A stretch of 7,915 nt of DNA from an uncultured Eubacteriales bacterium (GTDB lineage: Bacteria; Bacillota; Clostridia; Peptostreptococcales; Anaerovoracaceae), in assembly GCA_902797405.1 (NCBI GenBank), contig CADBSP010000154.1, positions 1 to 7,915 of the forward strand, written 5' to 3'. The notes beneath the pieces were generated by a model, which saw only the letters and a program-made list of their open reading frames with translations, searched no databases and was not told where the DNA came from. Each line of letters begins with the position of its first letter. The stretch's first letter is position 1. Of this stretch, positions 1-6,670 are shown piece by piece. The translations under genes were made by a program, and so were the position numbers.

Positions 1-106
1 CAAGGAACAATACAAACAGGTCTAAAACGCAAAGATTAATAATCTAAAAAAGTTGGTCTATGTGTCTAATATTTGTTGACTAGTGCATGAGTTCCATATA
101 AATGTG

Positions 107-135
107 TTGGAATAAATCCTTTTTTGTTGTAAAAT
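107..135 (+). promoter_or_regulatory. Candidate sigma-A promoter of the nucleotidase gene
   Basis: A -35 box TTGGAA (107-112) and a -10 box TAAAAT (130-135) are separated by exactly 17 bases, in an A/T-rich stretch upstream of the start codon at 230. Transcription would begin near 142 and give a leader of about 88 nt. A weaker alternative is TTGACT (76-81) with TATAAA (97-102), but its spacer is only 15. The rest of 1-229 shows no gene I can support. Confidence 0.45.
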
Positions 136-159
136 ATAGGGTGAATATATTCGGGCATG

Positions 160-173
160 TTCATTTTAATGAA
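160..173. promoter_or_regulatory. Short inverted repeat in the nucleotidase leader
   Basis: TTCATT (160-165) and AATGAA (168-173) form a perfect 6-bp inverted repeat with a TT spacer, just downstream of the predicted transcription start. The position fits a repressor operator, but A/T-rich 6-bp dyads arise often by chance and no regulator is tied to it. Confidence 0.2.
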
Positions 174-229
174 AAGGTCTGTGTTCAGTTATCGTTGTTT
201 AATTCTTATTTTTAAGAAAGGAAGAAAGT

Positions 230-2308
230 ATGAGTAGGACAATGAAGAAGTTTATGGCATTCCTTCTATCTCTTATGTTGGTACTCTCCATGACAACTGT
301 TATGGCATTCGCCGATGAGAATACTGACACTACAGGTGGCGAAGGTACTGCAACAAACGGCGAAGCAACTACCGAAGGTGAAGGAACAGATGGAGCTACC
401 GGTGATACATCCGAAGGCGAAGCTACCGAAACAACCGGTGGAGAGGCAGCCACGGAAGAAGCCGGATCAGAAACAACCGAAGCTTCTGATGAAGTAACTT
501 TGACAGTACTTCATACAAACGACGTTCACTGCGGAATCGACAATTACGCAAAGCTGGCAGCATATAGAGATTCTCTCAAAGAAGCCGGTCAGAACGTAGT
601 TCTCGTCGATGCAGGTGACCATGTTCAGGGTGAATCAATCGGAACAATCACCAAGGGTGAAGAAATCATCACTATTATGAACGGCGTTGGCTATGATGTA
701 GCTATACCCGGAAACCACGAATTCGATTTCCAGATGGATCAGTTCCAGAAGAACGTAAGTGACGCTAATTATCCTTACATTTCCGCAAACTTCAAGAAAG
801 CTGATGGATCTGCTGTTGAAAATATTGAACCTTACTACATTGTAGAAGTTGAAGGTAAAAAGGTTGCCTTTGTTGGTATCTCTACACCGGAAACATTCAC
901 ATCCTCCACACCTGTTTACTTCCAGGATGAGGAAGGAAACTGGCTCTATTCATTCAGCGCAGATAGCGAAGGAAAGGAAGGTCTCTTCTACAGCACAATT
1001 CAGGCAGGTATCGATGCAGCTAAGGCAGCCGGCGCTGACGTAGTTATCGGTGTTGGACACACCGGTATGATTGCTTCTATAGATGAATGGAACACCCAGA
1101 ATGTTATTGCTAACACCACAGGCTTGGACGCATACATCGACGGACATTCCCACGAAGTAGTTCCTGGTCCTGACTATAACGGAACCACCTTCACAAATAA
1201 GGACGGAAAGGCAGTTCCTTATTCACAGACAGGAACAAAACTCGCTAACGTTGGTCAGATGACAGTTAAGATTAAGGACGGAGTTGTAAGCGTTCTCACT
1301 TCCCTAGTTGCAATGGATACACTCACAGATGAGAACGAAGAAGTTAAGTCCTTAATAGATGCTGCTAACCAGAAGGTTAATGAATACCTTGGTGAAATCG
1401 TAGGTAAGGCTGAAGTAACTCTTACTATTCTTGACGAAGAAGGTAACAGAATTGTACGTAACCACGAGACAAACCTCGGTGACTTCAACGCAGACGCATT
1501 CCGCTATGTAACCGGTGCAGATATCGCAATAGTAAACTCCGGTGGCGTACGTAAGAGCCTTGAAGCTGGTGATGTAACCAGAAAGAGCCTCACTGACGTT
1601 AACCCATTCGGTAACGAGATAATCAAAATCGAGGCGACAGGACAGCAGATCCTGGATGCACTTGAACACGGTGCCAGAAACTATCCGCAGGAGAACGGTG
1701 GATTCTTCCAGGTTTCCGGTCTCACTTATGAAGTTCATGAATACATCCCATCTGCAGTTATCGTAGATGAGCAGAATATGTTCTTAGGCATCGAAGAAGG
1801 TAAGGAAAGAAGAGTCGCTAACGTAAAGATCAACGGTGAACCAATTGATCCGGAAAAGATATATACAGTAGGCGGAACCTCCTATATCCTTCAGCTTTCC
1901 GGCGACGGAATGAGCATGTTTAAAGATAGCAAGGTTGTAAGCGATGCATATCCAAATGACTCCAACTCTCTGGTAGAATACATGAAGAACGGAGTTAAAG
2001 GATTGATTTCAGCAGCCCAGTATGGTCAGGTACTCGGAGAAGGAAGAGTAACCTTCGTAACAGAAGCTATTACCCCTGGTGATGTAGTAGAACCTACAGA
2101 TGAGCAGCCAGCACCGACAGAACCAGAAGTAAAGCCTGTAACTCCGGCACCAGCTCCAGCTCCGGCACCTGCTTCAAAGCCTGCAACAGCTCCAGCAGCA
2201 AGCGGAGTTCCAAAGACAGGTGACGCAGAGAACGCAGTTCTCTACATTGCACTCTTCGCAGGAGCAGCTGTAACCGCATATGCTGTTCGCAAAAGAAACG
2301 CCGCATAA
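230..2308 (+). CDS. Secreted, wall-anchored 5'-nucleotidase / metallophosphoesterase (UshA/YfkN type)
   Basis: This 692-residue protein is a surface enzyme expected to hydrolyse extracellular nucleotides to nucleosides and phosphate. Residues 1-28 are a signal peptide (MKK, hydrophobic core, AFA cleavage site before D29). Residues 31-88 are a Thr/Glu/Gly-rich linker. The two-metal phosphoesterase domain (about 90-345) shows HTNDVH (95-100), GDHVQG (129-134), GNHEFD (161-166), GHTG (276-279) and GHSHE (305-309). The C-terminal nucleotide-binding domain (about 388-575) has NSGGVR (436-441), NPFGNE (458-463) and SGDGMSMF (557-564). A Pro-Ala spacer (639-648) leads to VPKTG (660-664), a hydrophobic segment (about 668-686) and an RKRN tail, which is a sortase sorting signal with Val in place of Leu. 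The start at 230 has AGGAAG 5 nt upstream; ATG at 242 is an in-frame alternative that keeps the signal peptide. No sortase gene lies in the window. Family assignment is firm; the exact substrate (AMP, ATP/ADP, cyclic 2',3'-NMP) cannot be read from sequence. Confidence 0.95.
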   Translation: MSRTMKKFMAFLLSLMLVLSMTTVMAFADENTDTTGGEGTATNGEATTEGEGTDGATGDTSEGEATETTGGEAATEEAGSETTEASDEVTLTVLHTNDVHCGIDNYAKLAAYRDSLKEAGQNVVLVDAGDHVQGESIGTITKGEEIITIMNGVGYDVAIPGNHEFDFQMDQFQKNVSDANYPYISANFKKADGSAVENIEPYYIVEVEGKKVAFVGISTPETFTSSTPVYFQDEEGNWLYSFSADSEGKEGLFYSTIQAGIDAAKAAGADVVIGVGHTGMIASIDEWNTQNVIANTTGLDAYIDGHSHEVVPGPDYNGTTFTNKDGKAVPYSQTGTKLANVGQMTVKIKDGVVSVLTSLVAMDTLTDENEEVKSLIDAANQKVNEYLGEIVGKAEVTLTILDEEGNRIVRNHETNLGDFNADAFRYVTGADIAIVNSGGVRKSLEAGDVTRKSLTDVNPFGNEIIKIEATGQQILDALEHGARNYPQENGGFFQVSGLTYEVHEYIPSAVIVDEQNMFLGIEEGKERRVANVKINGEPIDPEKIYTVGGTSYILQLSGDGMSMFKDSKVVSDAYPNDSNSLVEYMKNGVKGLISAAQYGQVLGEGRVTFVTEAITPGDVVEPTDEQPAPTEPEVKPVTPAPAPAPAPASKPATAPAASGVPKTGDAENAVLYIALFAGAAVTAYAVRKRNAA
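320..493 (+). repeat. Low-complexity Thr/Glu/Gly linker-coding segment
   Basis: Residues 31-88 of the nucleotidase consist almost only of T, E, G, A, S and D, with imperfect repeats built on GEAT, TEGEGT and TTGGEA. This is an acidic disordered linker between the signal peptide and the enzyme domain. Such stretches commonly vary in length between strains. Confidence 0.7.
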
Positions 2309-2318
2309 CTTAGGTGGA

Positions 2319-2353
2319 ACCCCAAGGGGTATTGTGCCATGGCACTAATCCCC
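2319..2353 (+). other. Overlapping hairpins after the nucleotidase stop codon
   Basis: Two mutually exclusive foldbacks share the GGGG at 2326-2329. One is ACCCC-AA-GGGGT (2319-2330). The other pairs GGGG (2326-2329) with CCCC (2350-2353) around the perfect palindrome GTGCCATGGCAC (2334-2345), with three internal mismatches. No T-run follows, so this is not itself a terminator; it may stabilise the 3' end of the mRNA. Confidence 0.4.
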
Positions 2354-2368
2354 TACTTCAAAAATAAC

Positions 2369-2389
2369 AAAAAAAAGTGGCTTTGCCAC
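2369..2389 (-). terminator. Intrinsic terminator for minus-strand transcripts
   Basis: Read on the minus strand, GTGGC-AAA-GCCAC is followed immediately by eight T residues (plus-strand A-run 2369-2376). The stem is only 5 bp but GC-rich. It lies beyond the large hairpin at 2393-2425 and would end transcripts arriving from the ABC operon or the small ORFs. Confidence 0.55.
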
Positions 2390-2392
2390 ATT

Positions 2393-2430
2393 AGTGAGAC
2401 CCTGAGTATAATTCAGGGTCTCACTTTTTT
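2393..2430 (+). terminator. Strong intrinsic terminator of the nucleotidase gene
   Basis: AGTGAGACCCTGA (2393-2405) pairs perfectly with TCAGGGTCTCACT (2413-2425), giving 13 bp, extendable to 15 through the loop. T-residues run through 2425-2430. It lies 84 nt after the nucleotidase stop codon. On the minus strand no T-run follows the hairpin, so it acts mainly on plus-strand transcripts. Confidence 0.85.
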
Positions 2431-2640
2431 ATTATTCTTCTGGTGCCAAGTCCAAAACAGATTAGGAGGATATTTCCCGCAATATATCTTTTGCTCTCCG
2501 GACACATTTCCATCAGCAGTTTATCAAACATCCAGTCACTCTCCTACCCCAGCTTCCAGCCAAACACCTGTCAGCGAGACATTTGCTACACGATATTGGA
2601 TTGATGATTTTATTATTGTTTCTTTGATATCCTGTGACAT
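2421..2640 (-). pseudogene. Two abutting small ORFs or the remnant of a decayed gene (possibly a TetR-type regulator)
   Basis: An ATG at 2640, preceded by AAGAGGAG, opens a 34-codon frame ending in TGA at 2536. A second frame, shifted by one base, starts with ATG at 2531, has its own AGGAG 9 nt upstream, and runs 36 codons to TGA at 2421, the edge of the convergent terminator stem. The first 15 residues (MSQDIKETIIKSSIQ) resemble the N-terminus of TetR-family regulators. The second frame (MFDKLLMEMCPESKRYIAGN, then a short hydrophobic stretch ending RRIIKK) looks like a protein C-terminus. A regulator with its middle deleted would match the state of the neighbouring methyltransferase. Alternatives are a real bicistronic micropeptide unit or a dispersed genomic repeat. 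I do not recognise the sequence with certainty. The SD of the first ORF is unusually close to its ATG. Confidence 0.35.
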
Positions 2641-2679
2641 TTCTCCTCTTTTCGCATATTATTCTCTAAAACATATTTA

Positions 2680-2708
2680 ATTGTCTGATTCTGCAACTAG
2701 TTTGTCAA
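2680..2708 (-). promoter_or_regulatory. Candidate promoter for the 2421-2640 region
   Basis: On the minus strand a perfect -35 TTGACA (plus 2703-2708) is followed after 17 bases by GACAAT (plus 2680-2685), a 4/6 match to the -10 consensus. Transcription would start near 2673, about 33 nt before the ATG at 2640. The -35 box overlaps the stop codon of the methyltransferase remnant. Confidence 0.4.
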
Positions 2709-2804
2709 TACTTTTGAATGATTGCGATTGCACATGACATCGTACCCTGCACCACATCATACTTCAAAGAAATCATAAAACTTTGCGACTCTATCCCAAT
2801 ACAT
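2705..2804 (-). pseudogene. Class I SAM-dependent methyltransferase remnant, internally deleted
   Basis: This 100-nt stretch begins 26 nt after the second ABC gene. Its ATG at 2804 opens MYWDRVAKFYDFFEV and hits TGA at 2757. One base out of frame, the DNA goes straight into YDVVQGTMSCAIAIIQKY, ending in TGA at 2705. The first piece matches the characteristic N-terminus of UbiE-like methyltransferases (xxWDKVAxxYDxxE). The second resembles their usual C-terminal strand, in which a V/G-rich turn precedes CAIAI. Such enzymes normally have about 200 residues, so the whole SAM-binding core, including the glycine-rich ExGxG motif, is gone. The order N-terminus then C-terminus, with a frame change at the join, indicates one internal deletion of roughly 500 nt. 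A GGGG lies 8 nt before the ATG as a possible RBS. Read-through from the ABC operon would transcribe it, but no working enzyme can result. Both identifications are from recalled family patterns, without a database search. Confidence 0.7.
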
Positions 2805-2830
2805 GCTTACGCCCCAATCACTACATTTAT

Positions 2831-4657
2831 CTATTCTTCAATAGTACGGTTCCCCCAGGCTTTTGAGATTGCGTCATCTTCAAACTGTCTTCGCCAGAGA
2901 TCAAAGTAATAACCTTTCTTCTCCATGAGTTCATCATGCTTTCCTTGCTCTATTATCTTTCCGTCCTTCACAACAAGAATGATATCCGCATCCTTGATTG
3001 TAGAAAGTCTGTGAGCAATCACTATGGATGTGCGACCTTTGATGACTTCGTCTATTGCTGCCTGGATTTTTTGTTCGGTAAGTGTGTCCACTGACGCAGT
3101 GGCTTCGTCCAAAACCACAATTCTGGGGTTCGCCAGTATGGCTCTGGCAAAGGAAATGAGTTGCTTTTCTCCTGTGGAAAGCAGGTTTCCTCCCTCACCT
3201 ACGTTTGTTTCGAGGCCCTCCTCTAGTCTTTCAATTACACTATCCAGGGATACGAGCTTTATAGCCTTCTCTATCTCTTCTTCCGTAGCATTTGGATTTC
3301 CGTATACCAGGTTATCTCTTATTGTACCCGAGAATAAATGCGGAGACTGAAGAACATATCCAAGGGCAGAGTGAAGCCAGAGCTGCGACCTTTCCCTGGA
3401 GTCCTTTCCGTCTATCAAGACCCTTCCCTTAGTGGGTTCAAAGAATCTGCATATCAGATTCGCCAGCGTGGACTTACCTGCTCCGGTCTCTCCAACTATA
3501 GCCAGATTGGTTCCAAAGGGAATCTTGAGGGAGAAATCCCTAAGCACATATTCATCCCCATCCGGATACATGAAATCAACATGGTCAAACTCCACGTCTC
3601 CAGTTATGGGTTCCCAATTCTCAGTCTTCGGCTGGAATGAGTCGCCGTAAATCTTGATTACCTCTTCACTATCCCGAACAGTTGGCTCCAGCTCCAGGAG
3701 CGATGTGAACCTCTCGATATTTACTCTCCATTGAACCAGGAGCGAAAGAGTATCCACAAGCCAACGCACAGGTTCCATCAGGTCCTGGGCATAACTCATA
3801 AAGAGAGAAAATGTTCCAACCTGATCCGCAGCCAGAACTCCGCCCTTCCACAGAACCAGGGAAAGAGCAACGGATGATGCCATGTTGGTAACCATGGAGA
3901 ATGCACCGTGGGTCCTGGCGGATTTCATAACAGTACGTTTCATGCGTGCCGACTCCATTTTAAACTCTTCGGTTATCTTGCTTTCCGCATTTAGAGATTT
4001 TATAGTCTTTGCTCCCGTTATACCTTCGTTAAAATTCCCCGTTATATTGGAATTGATTTCTCTAATTTCGTGATGAAGATCGATGAGTCTCTTCTGGAAC
4101 AAAACAAACAGCGCCGCTATTATTGGAACAACGATAAACACGAGACCTGTCAGTTTCACGTCCATCTGAAGCATTATGATTCCTGCCCCCACTACAAAGA
4201 GCAAAAAGTACACGGCATCAAAGAGTTGCCAGGAGAATAGTTCTCCGATTCTGCTCGTATCACTCATGACACGGGCATGTATGTATCCAACACTGTTCTG
4301 ATTGTAATAATCAAAAGAGAGTTCCTGTAGATGGGAGAATGCCTTATTTCGCATGTCTCTACTCATCCCCACATCCGTAGCCATACAATAGCGAACTCCG
4401 TAATAACCCATTATGGCAGTTGCAATAATGAGAATTGCATACCAAAACGAAAATCCCCAAATTCCATCCAGGGTATCCTCTTTGATGAAATGATCGAGTG
4501 CGTATTTCTGAAGCACAGGACGAATGACATCCGATACGGAAACCAGAAATTGCGCCAGCACAAGCAGAAGTATTTTAAATCTAAACGGCTTTGCGAATGG
4601 CAAAACTTTTGGTATTCCAAAGAACGGGAGGTGTTTCGTATTCCTATCTTCGTTCAT
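2831..4657 (-). CDS. ABC exporter half-transporter, second subunit (catalytic Walker B, degenerate signature)
   Basis: This 608-residue type I ABC exporter protein fuses a six-helix membrane domain (about 25-310) to an ATPase domain (about 355-590). It has Walker A GETGAGKST (389-397), Q-loop Q437, Walker B VVLDE with catalytic E518, D-loop SVD (522-524) and H-loop H549. The signature motif is LSTGE (493-497) instead of LSGGQ. It should pair with the product of the preceding gene. Its ATG lies 14 nt inside that gene, with GAGGTGG (plus 4664-4670) 6 nt upstream, so the two are translationally coupled. In the heterodimer its Walker motifs face the partner's intact LSGGQ to form the working ATP site, while its LSTGE faces the partner's altered Walker B. 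The family (BmrCD, TM287/288, LmrCD) exports drugs, lipids or peptides; the substrate here is unknown. A methyltransferase remnant follows 26 nt downstream. Confidence 0.93.
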   Translation of the reverse strand: MNEDRNTKHLPFFGIPKVLPFAKPFRFKILLLVLAQFLVSVSDVIRPVLQKYALDHFIKEDTLDGIWGFSFWYAILIIATAIMGYYGVRYCMATDVGMSRDMRNKAFSHLQELSFDYYNQNSVGYIHARVMSDTSRIGELFSWQLFDAVYFLLFVVGAGIIMLQMDVKLTGLVFIVVPIIAALFVLFQKRLIDLHHEIREINSNITGNFNEGITGAKTIKSLNAESKITEEFKMESARMKRTVMKSARTHGAFSMVTNMASSVALSLVLWKGGVLAADQVGTFSLFMSYAQDLMEPVRWLVDTLSLLVQWRVNIERFTSLLELEPTVRDSEEVIKIYGDSFQPKTENWEPITGDVEFDHVDFMYPDGDEYVLRDFSLKIPFGTNLAIVGETGAGKSTLANLICRFFEPTKGRVLIDGKDSRERSQLWLHSALGYVLQSPHLFSGTIRDNLVYGNPNATEEEIEKAIKLVSLDSVIERLEEGLETNVGEGGNLLSTGEKQLISFARAILANPRIVVLDEATASVDTLTEQKIQAAIDEVIKGRTSIVIAHRLSTIKDADIILVVKDGKIIEQGKHDELMEKKGYYFDLWRRQFEDDAISKAWGNRTIEE

Positions 4658-6491
4658 CTTTATCCACCTCTTCTCCGTATTGTATTTCGTATATCTTTTG
4701 ATATATACCGCCCTGAGCCCTAAGCTCCTCCGGCGTTCCTCTTTCGGAAATCCTGCCGTCCTCTAGAACCACCACCTGGTCAGCCCTGGCCAAAGTTGTT
4801 ATGCGATGAGAAATAATTATAATCGTTGCCGTTCCGAATTTTTCCTCCAGAGCGGCTCTAATTTTTGCATCGGTTTCCGTGTCAACTGCAGAGAGGGAAT
4901 CATCAAAAATCATAATCGGGGCCTTTTGAATTAGTGCCCTGGCAATTGCAGTTCTTTGCTTTTGACCGCCGGAAAGTGTAACTCCGCGCTCGCCGACGAA
5001 TGTCTCATAGCCTTCGGAGAAACCTTCTATTGCTTCTGTAAGATGAGCGACGCGAGCCGCATCCTTAACATCCTCCATGCTTAATTCATCGTCAACCATG
5101 GAAATGTTTTTGGCTATGGATCTGCTGAATAAAAACGGTTCCTGAAGCACCATGGCTATATTGCTTCTAAGGTGTTCCGTTCTGATATCCTTTATATCAA
5201 CTCCGCCTATGGTAATACGGCCGTTTCCTTCCGGGATCTCATAGAGTTTATCCAAAAGCAGCATCAGCGTACTCTTTCCGGAACCTGTTCCGCCTAAAAT
5301 TCCAAGGGTGGTTCCCGCGGGAATCTCTATATCCACTCCTTTGATTATTTCTTTACCCTCCTCATAACCAAAGTGTACATTCTCGAACCTAATGTCACCT
5401 GTCATATCGGCATCGTAGGCACCTTCCTTGTCCTTCTCTATTTCTGATGCCATGATGTATTCAAGACGCGAAAAGGATGCTCCCGCCTTTGCCATCTCAG
5501 AAATCATTCTCCCAAGCCTTCTTATTGGAAATGAAAGAATCGCATTATATGCAACGAAGGCCACATATTCCCCTGAAGTCATCCCGTACTTTACAACAAA
5601 GACCGCACCTACAACTGTAACGAGAAGTATCTGAAGGCCACACAGAACATCCTGGATTCCAAAGAACCTACCGAGGACCTTGCCCATATGTATCCACATA
5701 TTTGTGTATTCGGCGTTGTTTTCCTCAAAGCGTACCCTCTCTCGTTCCTCTGCAGCAAAGGCTCTTACCACGCGTACTCCGGTTAAGTTCTCCTGAACGA
5801 TATCCGAGACCACGCCTTCCTTTTCGTCACAGGCCTGAAAACCATCCTCCATCTCCTTTCTATATAGAACGGAGTAAAGAATGATTATTGGAACCGGAAC
5901 CATAGCGATGAGAGTCATTTTGGGATTCATAGATGCCATAAAGAATATGGTCATAATCATGAGCATGCTTATTCTGAATATGGAAGTAAGCTGCTCGGCC
6001 ACAAAGGTTCTGGTTCTGTCAATATCCGTTGTGCAACGCTGGATAATATCCCCCGTGCTGTTCTTCATATGCCAAGAAAATGGAAGTCTCTCTATATGCT
6101 CGAAGATTATATCCCGCATATTTTTAACAAGTATCTCAGAGCCGTTGGTATTGGATACGCTCCCCACGAACTGCGATATAACCCGCACAACACCTATTAC
6201 AGCCACCATAATTGCAGGTATATAGAGGTGCTTTCCTATGTATTCAAAACCACCAAGGGACTCCACCCAATTATTAACCCACTGAGGGAAATCAGACGGC
6301 TTTCCTCCGATTGCATTATCAATAGTTGCCCTTATTATTTGAGGATTAAGCATATCCGCCATGGCAGTTATAAACGATGCAACAATACTCAGCGCAAAAT
6401 AAACACCGCTCCCCTTCATAAAAAAGAAGAGCAGCTTCCAATTTATCTTATTTGATTGCTTGTTTTCGTTGTTTTCTTTGTTAGTTTCCAT
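4644..6491 (-). CDS. ABC exporter half-transporter, first subunit (degenerate Walker B)
   Basis: This 615-residue membrane protein has a charged, Asn/Lys-rich N-terminus (1-16), a six-helix exporter domain (about 20-335) and an ATPase domain (about 366-600). Motifs are Walker A GGTGSGKST (400-408), Q-loop Q450, intact signature LSGGQ (506-510), Walker B IMIFDD (526-531), D-loop SAVD (534-537) and H-loop H562. Residue 531, the catalytic Glu position, is Asp, the hallmark of the degenerate-site subunit in heterodimeric exporters such as TM287/288. It is the first gene of the exporter operon and overlaps the next by 14 nt. The ATG at 6491 has no good Shine-Dalgarno (only AAAG, 3 nt away) and lies 4 nt after the stop of a glyoxalase remnant. 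It may once have relied on coupling to that gene. The next in-frame Met is residue 25, inside the membrane-domain start, so 6491 is retained. Confidence 0.93.
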   Translation of the reverse strand: METNKENNENKQSNKINWKLLFFFMKGSGVYFALSIVASFITAMADMLNPQIIRATIDNAIGGKPSDFPQWVNNWVESLGGFEYIGKHLYIPAIMVAVIGVVRVISQFVGSVSNTNGSEILVKNMRDIIFEHIERLPFSWHMKNSTGDIIQRCTTDIDRTRTFVAEQLTSIFRISMLMIMTIFFMASMNPKMTLIAMVPVPIIILYSVLYRKEMEDGFQACDEKEGVVSDIVQENLTGVRVVRAFAAEERERVRFEENNAEYTNMWIHMGKVLGRFFGIQDVLCGLQILLVTVVGAVFVVKYGMTSGEYVAFVAYNAILSFPIRRLGRMISEMAKAGASFSRLEYIMASEIEKDKEGAYDADMTGDIRFENVHFGYEEGKEIIKGVDIEIPAGTTLGILGGTGSGKSTLMLLLDKLYEIPEGNGRITIGGVDIKDIRTEHLRSNIAMVLQEPFLFSRSIAKNISMVDDELSMEDVKDAARVAHLTEAIEGFSEGYETFVGERGVTLSGGQKQRTAIARALIQKAPIMIFDDSLSAVDTETDAKIRAALEEKFGTATIIIISHRITTLARADQVVVLEDGRISERGTPEELRAQGGIYQKIYEIQYGEEVDKDERR

Positions 6492-6495
6492 TTCT

Positions 6496-6573
6496 TTAAA
6501 GTCGATTGCTTCTATCAGGTATTATCTCAAGCCAGCATCCATCGGGATCCTGTATAAAATAGGGCTTGCGATT
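6496..6573 (-). pseudogene. Glyoxalase I C-terminal remnant
   Basis: A 25-codon open stretch ends in TAA at 6496 and reads RKPYFIQDPDGCWLEIIPDR over its core. This matches the C-terminal strand of glyoxalase I (lactoylglutathione lyase; FIQDPDGYWIEILNP in the human enzyme), including the Glu that ligates the active-site metal. The frame is closed just upstream by TAG (6574-6576) and contains no ATG, GTG or TTG, so it cannot be translated alone. At least 100 upstream codons of a normal gene are missing, and a promoter-like sequence sits where they should be. A deletion seems to have joined a promoter region to the gene's last codons. The stop lies only 4 nt before the ABC start, so the intact ancestor was probably the first gene of this operon. 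It now forms part of the leader of the ABC mRNA. Confidence 0.7.
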
Positions 6574-6575
6574 CT

Positions 6576-6604
6576 ATTCTACCACAGACTGCACTGCTGG
6601 TGAA
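6576..6604 (-). promoter_or_regulatory. Candidate promoter of the ABC exporter operon
   Basis: On the minus strand TTCACC (plus 6599-6604), 17 bases, then TAGAAT (plus 6576-6581). The -10 is preceded by TGG, an extended -10 element. Transcription would start near 6569 and give a leader of about 78 nt that contains the glyoxalase remnant. It lies directly after the terminator of the upstream regulator gene, which is where a new promoter would be needed. Confidence 0.5.
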
Positions 6605-6613
6605 TCTTCCAAC

Positions 6614-6642
6614 AAAAAAAGGATGACCTTGAGCCACCCTTT
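6614..6642 (-). terminator. Intrinsic terminator of the XRE regulator gene
   Basis: On the minus strand AAAGGGTGGC pairs with GTCATCCTTT (10 bp including two G-T wobbles) around the loop TCAAG, and T residues continue to plus 6614. It begins 28 nt after the regulator's stop codon. It separates the regulator from the ABC operon as transcription units. Confidence 0.7.
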
Positions 6643-6670
6643 AATATAATGTCAAAAGAAAGGTTACAGC

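Noticed and set aside
1..39. Possible C-terminal tail (QGTIQTGLKRKD, stop at 37-39) of a plus-strand gene entering from the left
   Set aside because: Twelve codons are too few to support a gene, and no terminator follows; the small AGATT-AAT-AATCT foldback (33-45) has no T-run.
1352..1738. Minus-strand 128-codon open frame inside the nucleotidase
   Set aside because: It is antisense to the conserved catalytic and nucleotide-binding domains, has no RBS, and shows no recognisable motif.
2529..2545. Programmed +1 frameshift at TGA-C joining the two small ORFs, as in prfB
   Set aside because: The codon before the stop is GAG, which cannot re-pair after a +1 slip, and the upstream AGGAG is better placed as the RBS of the second ORF.
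2339..2680. Plus-strand 113-codon open frame after the nucleotidase
   Set aside because: It starts inside a palindrome, runs through both terminators, has no RBS, and has a composition unlike a protein; it is antisense to the small minus-strand ORFs.
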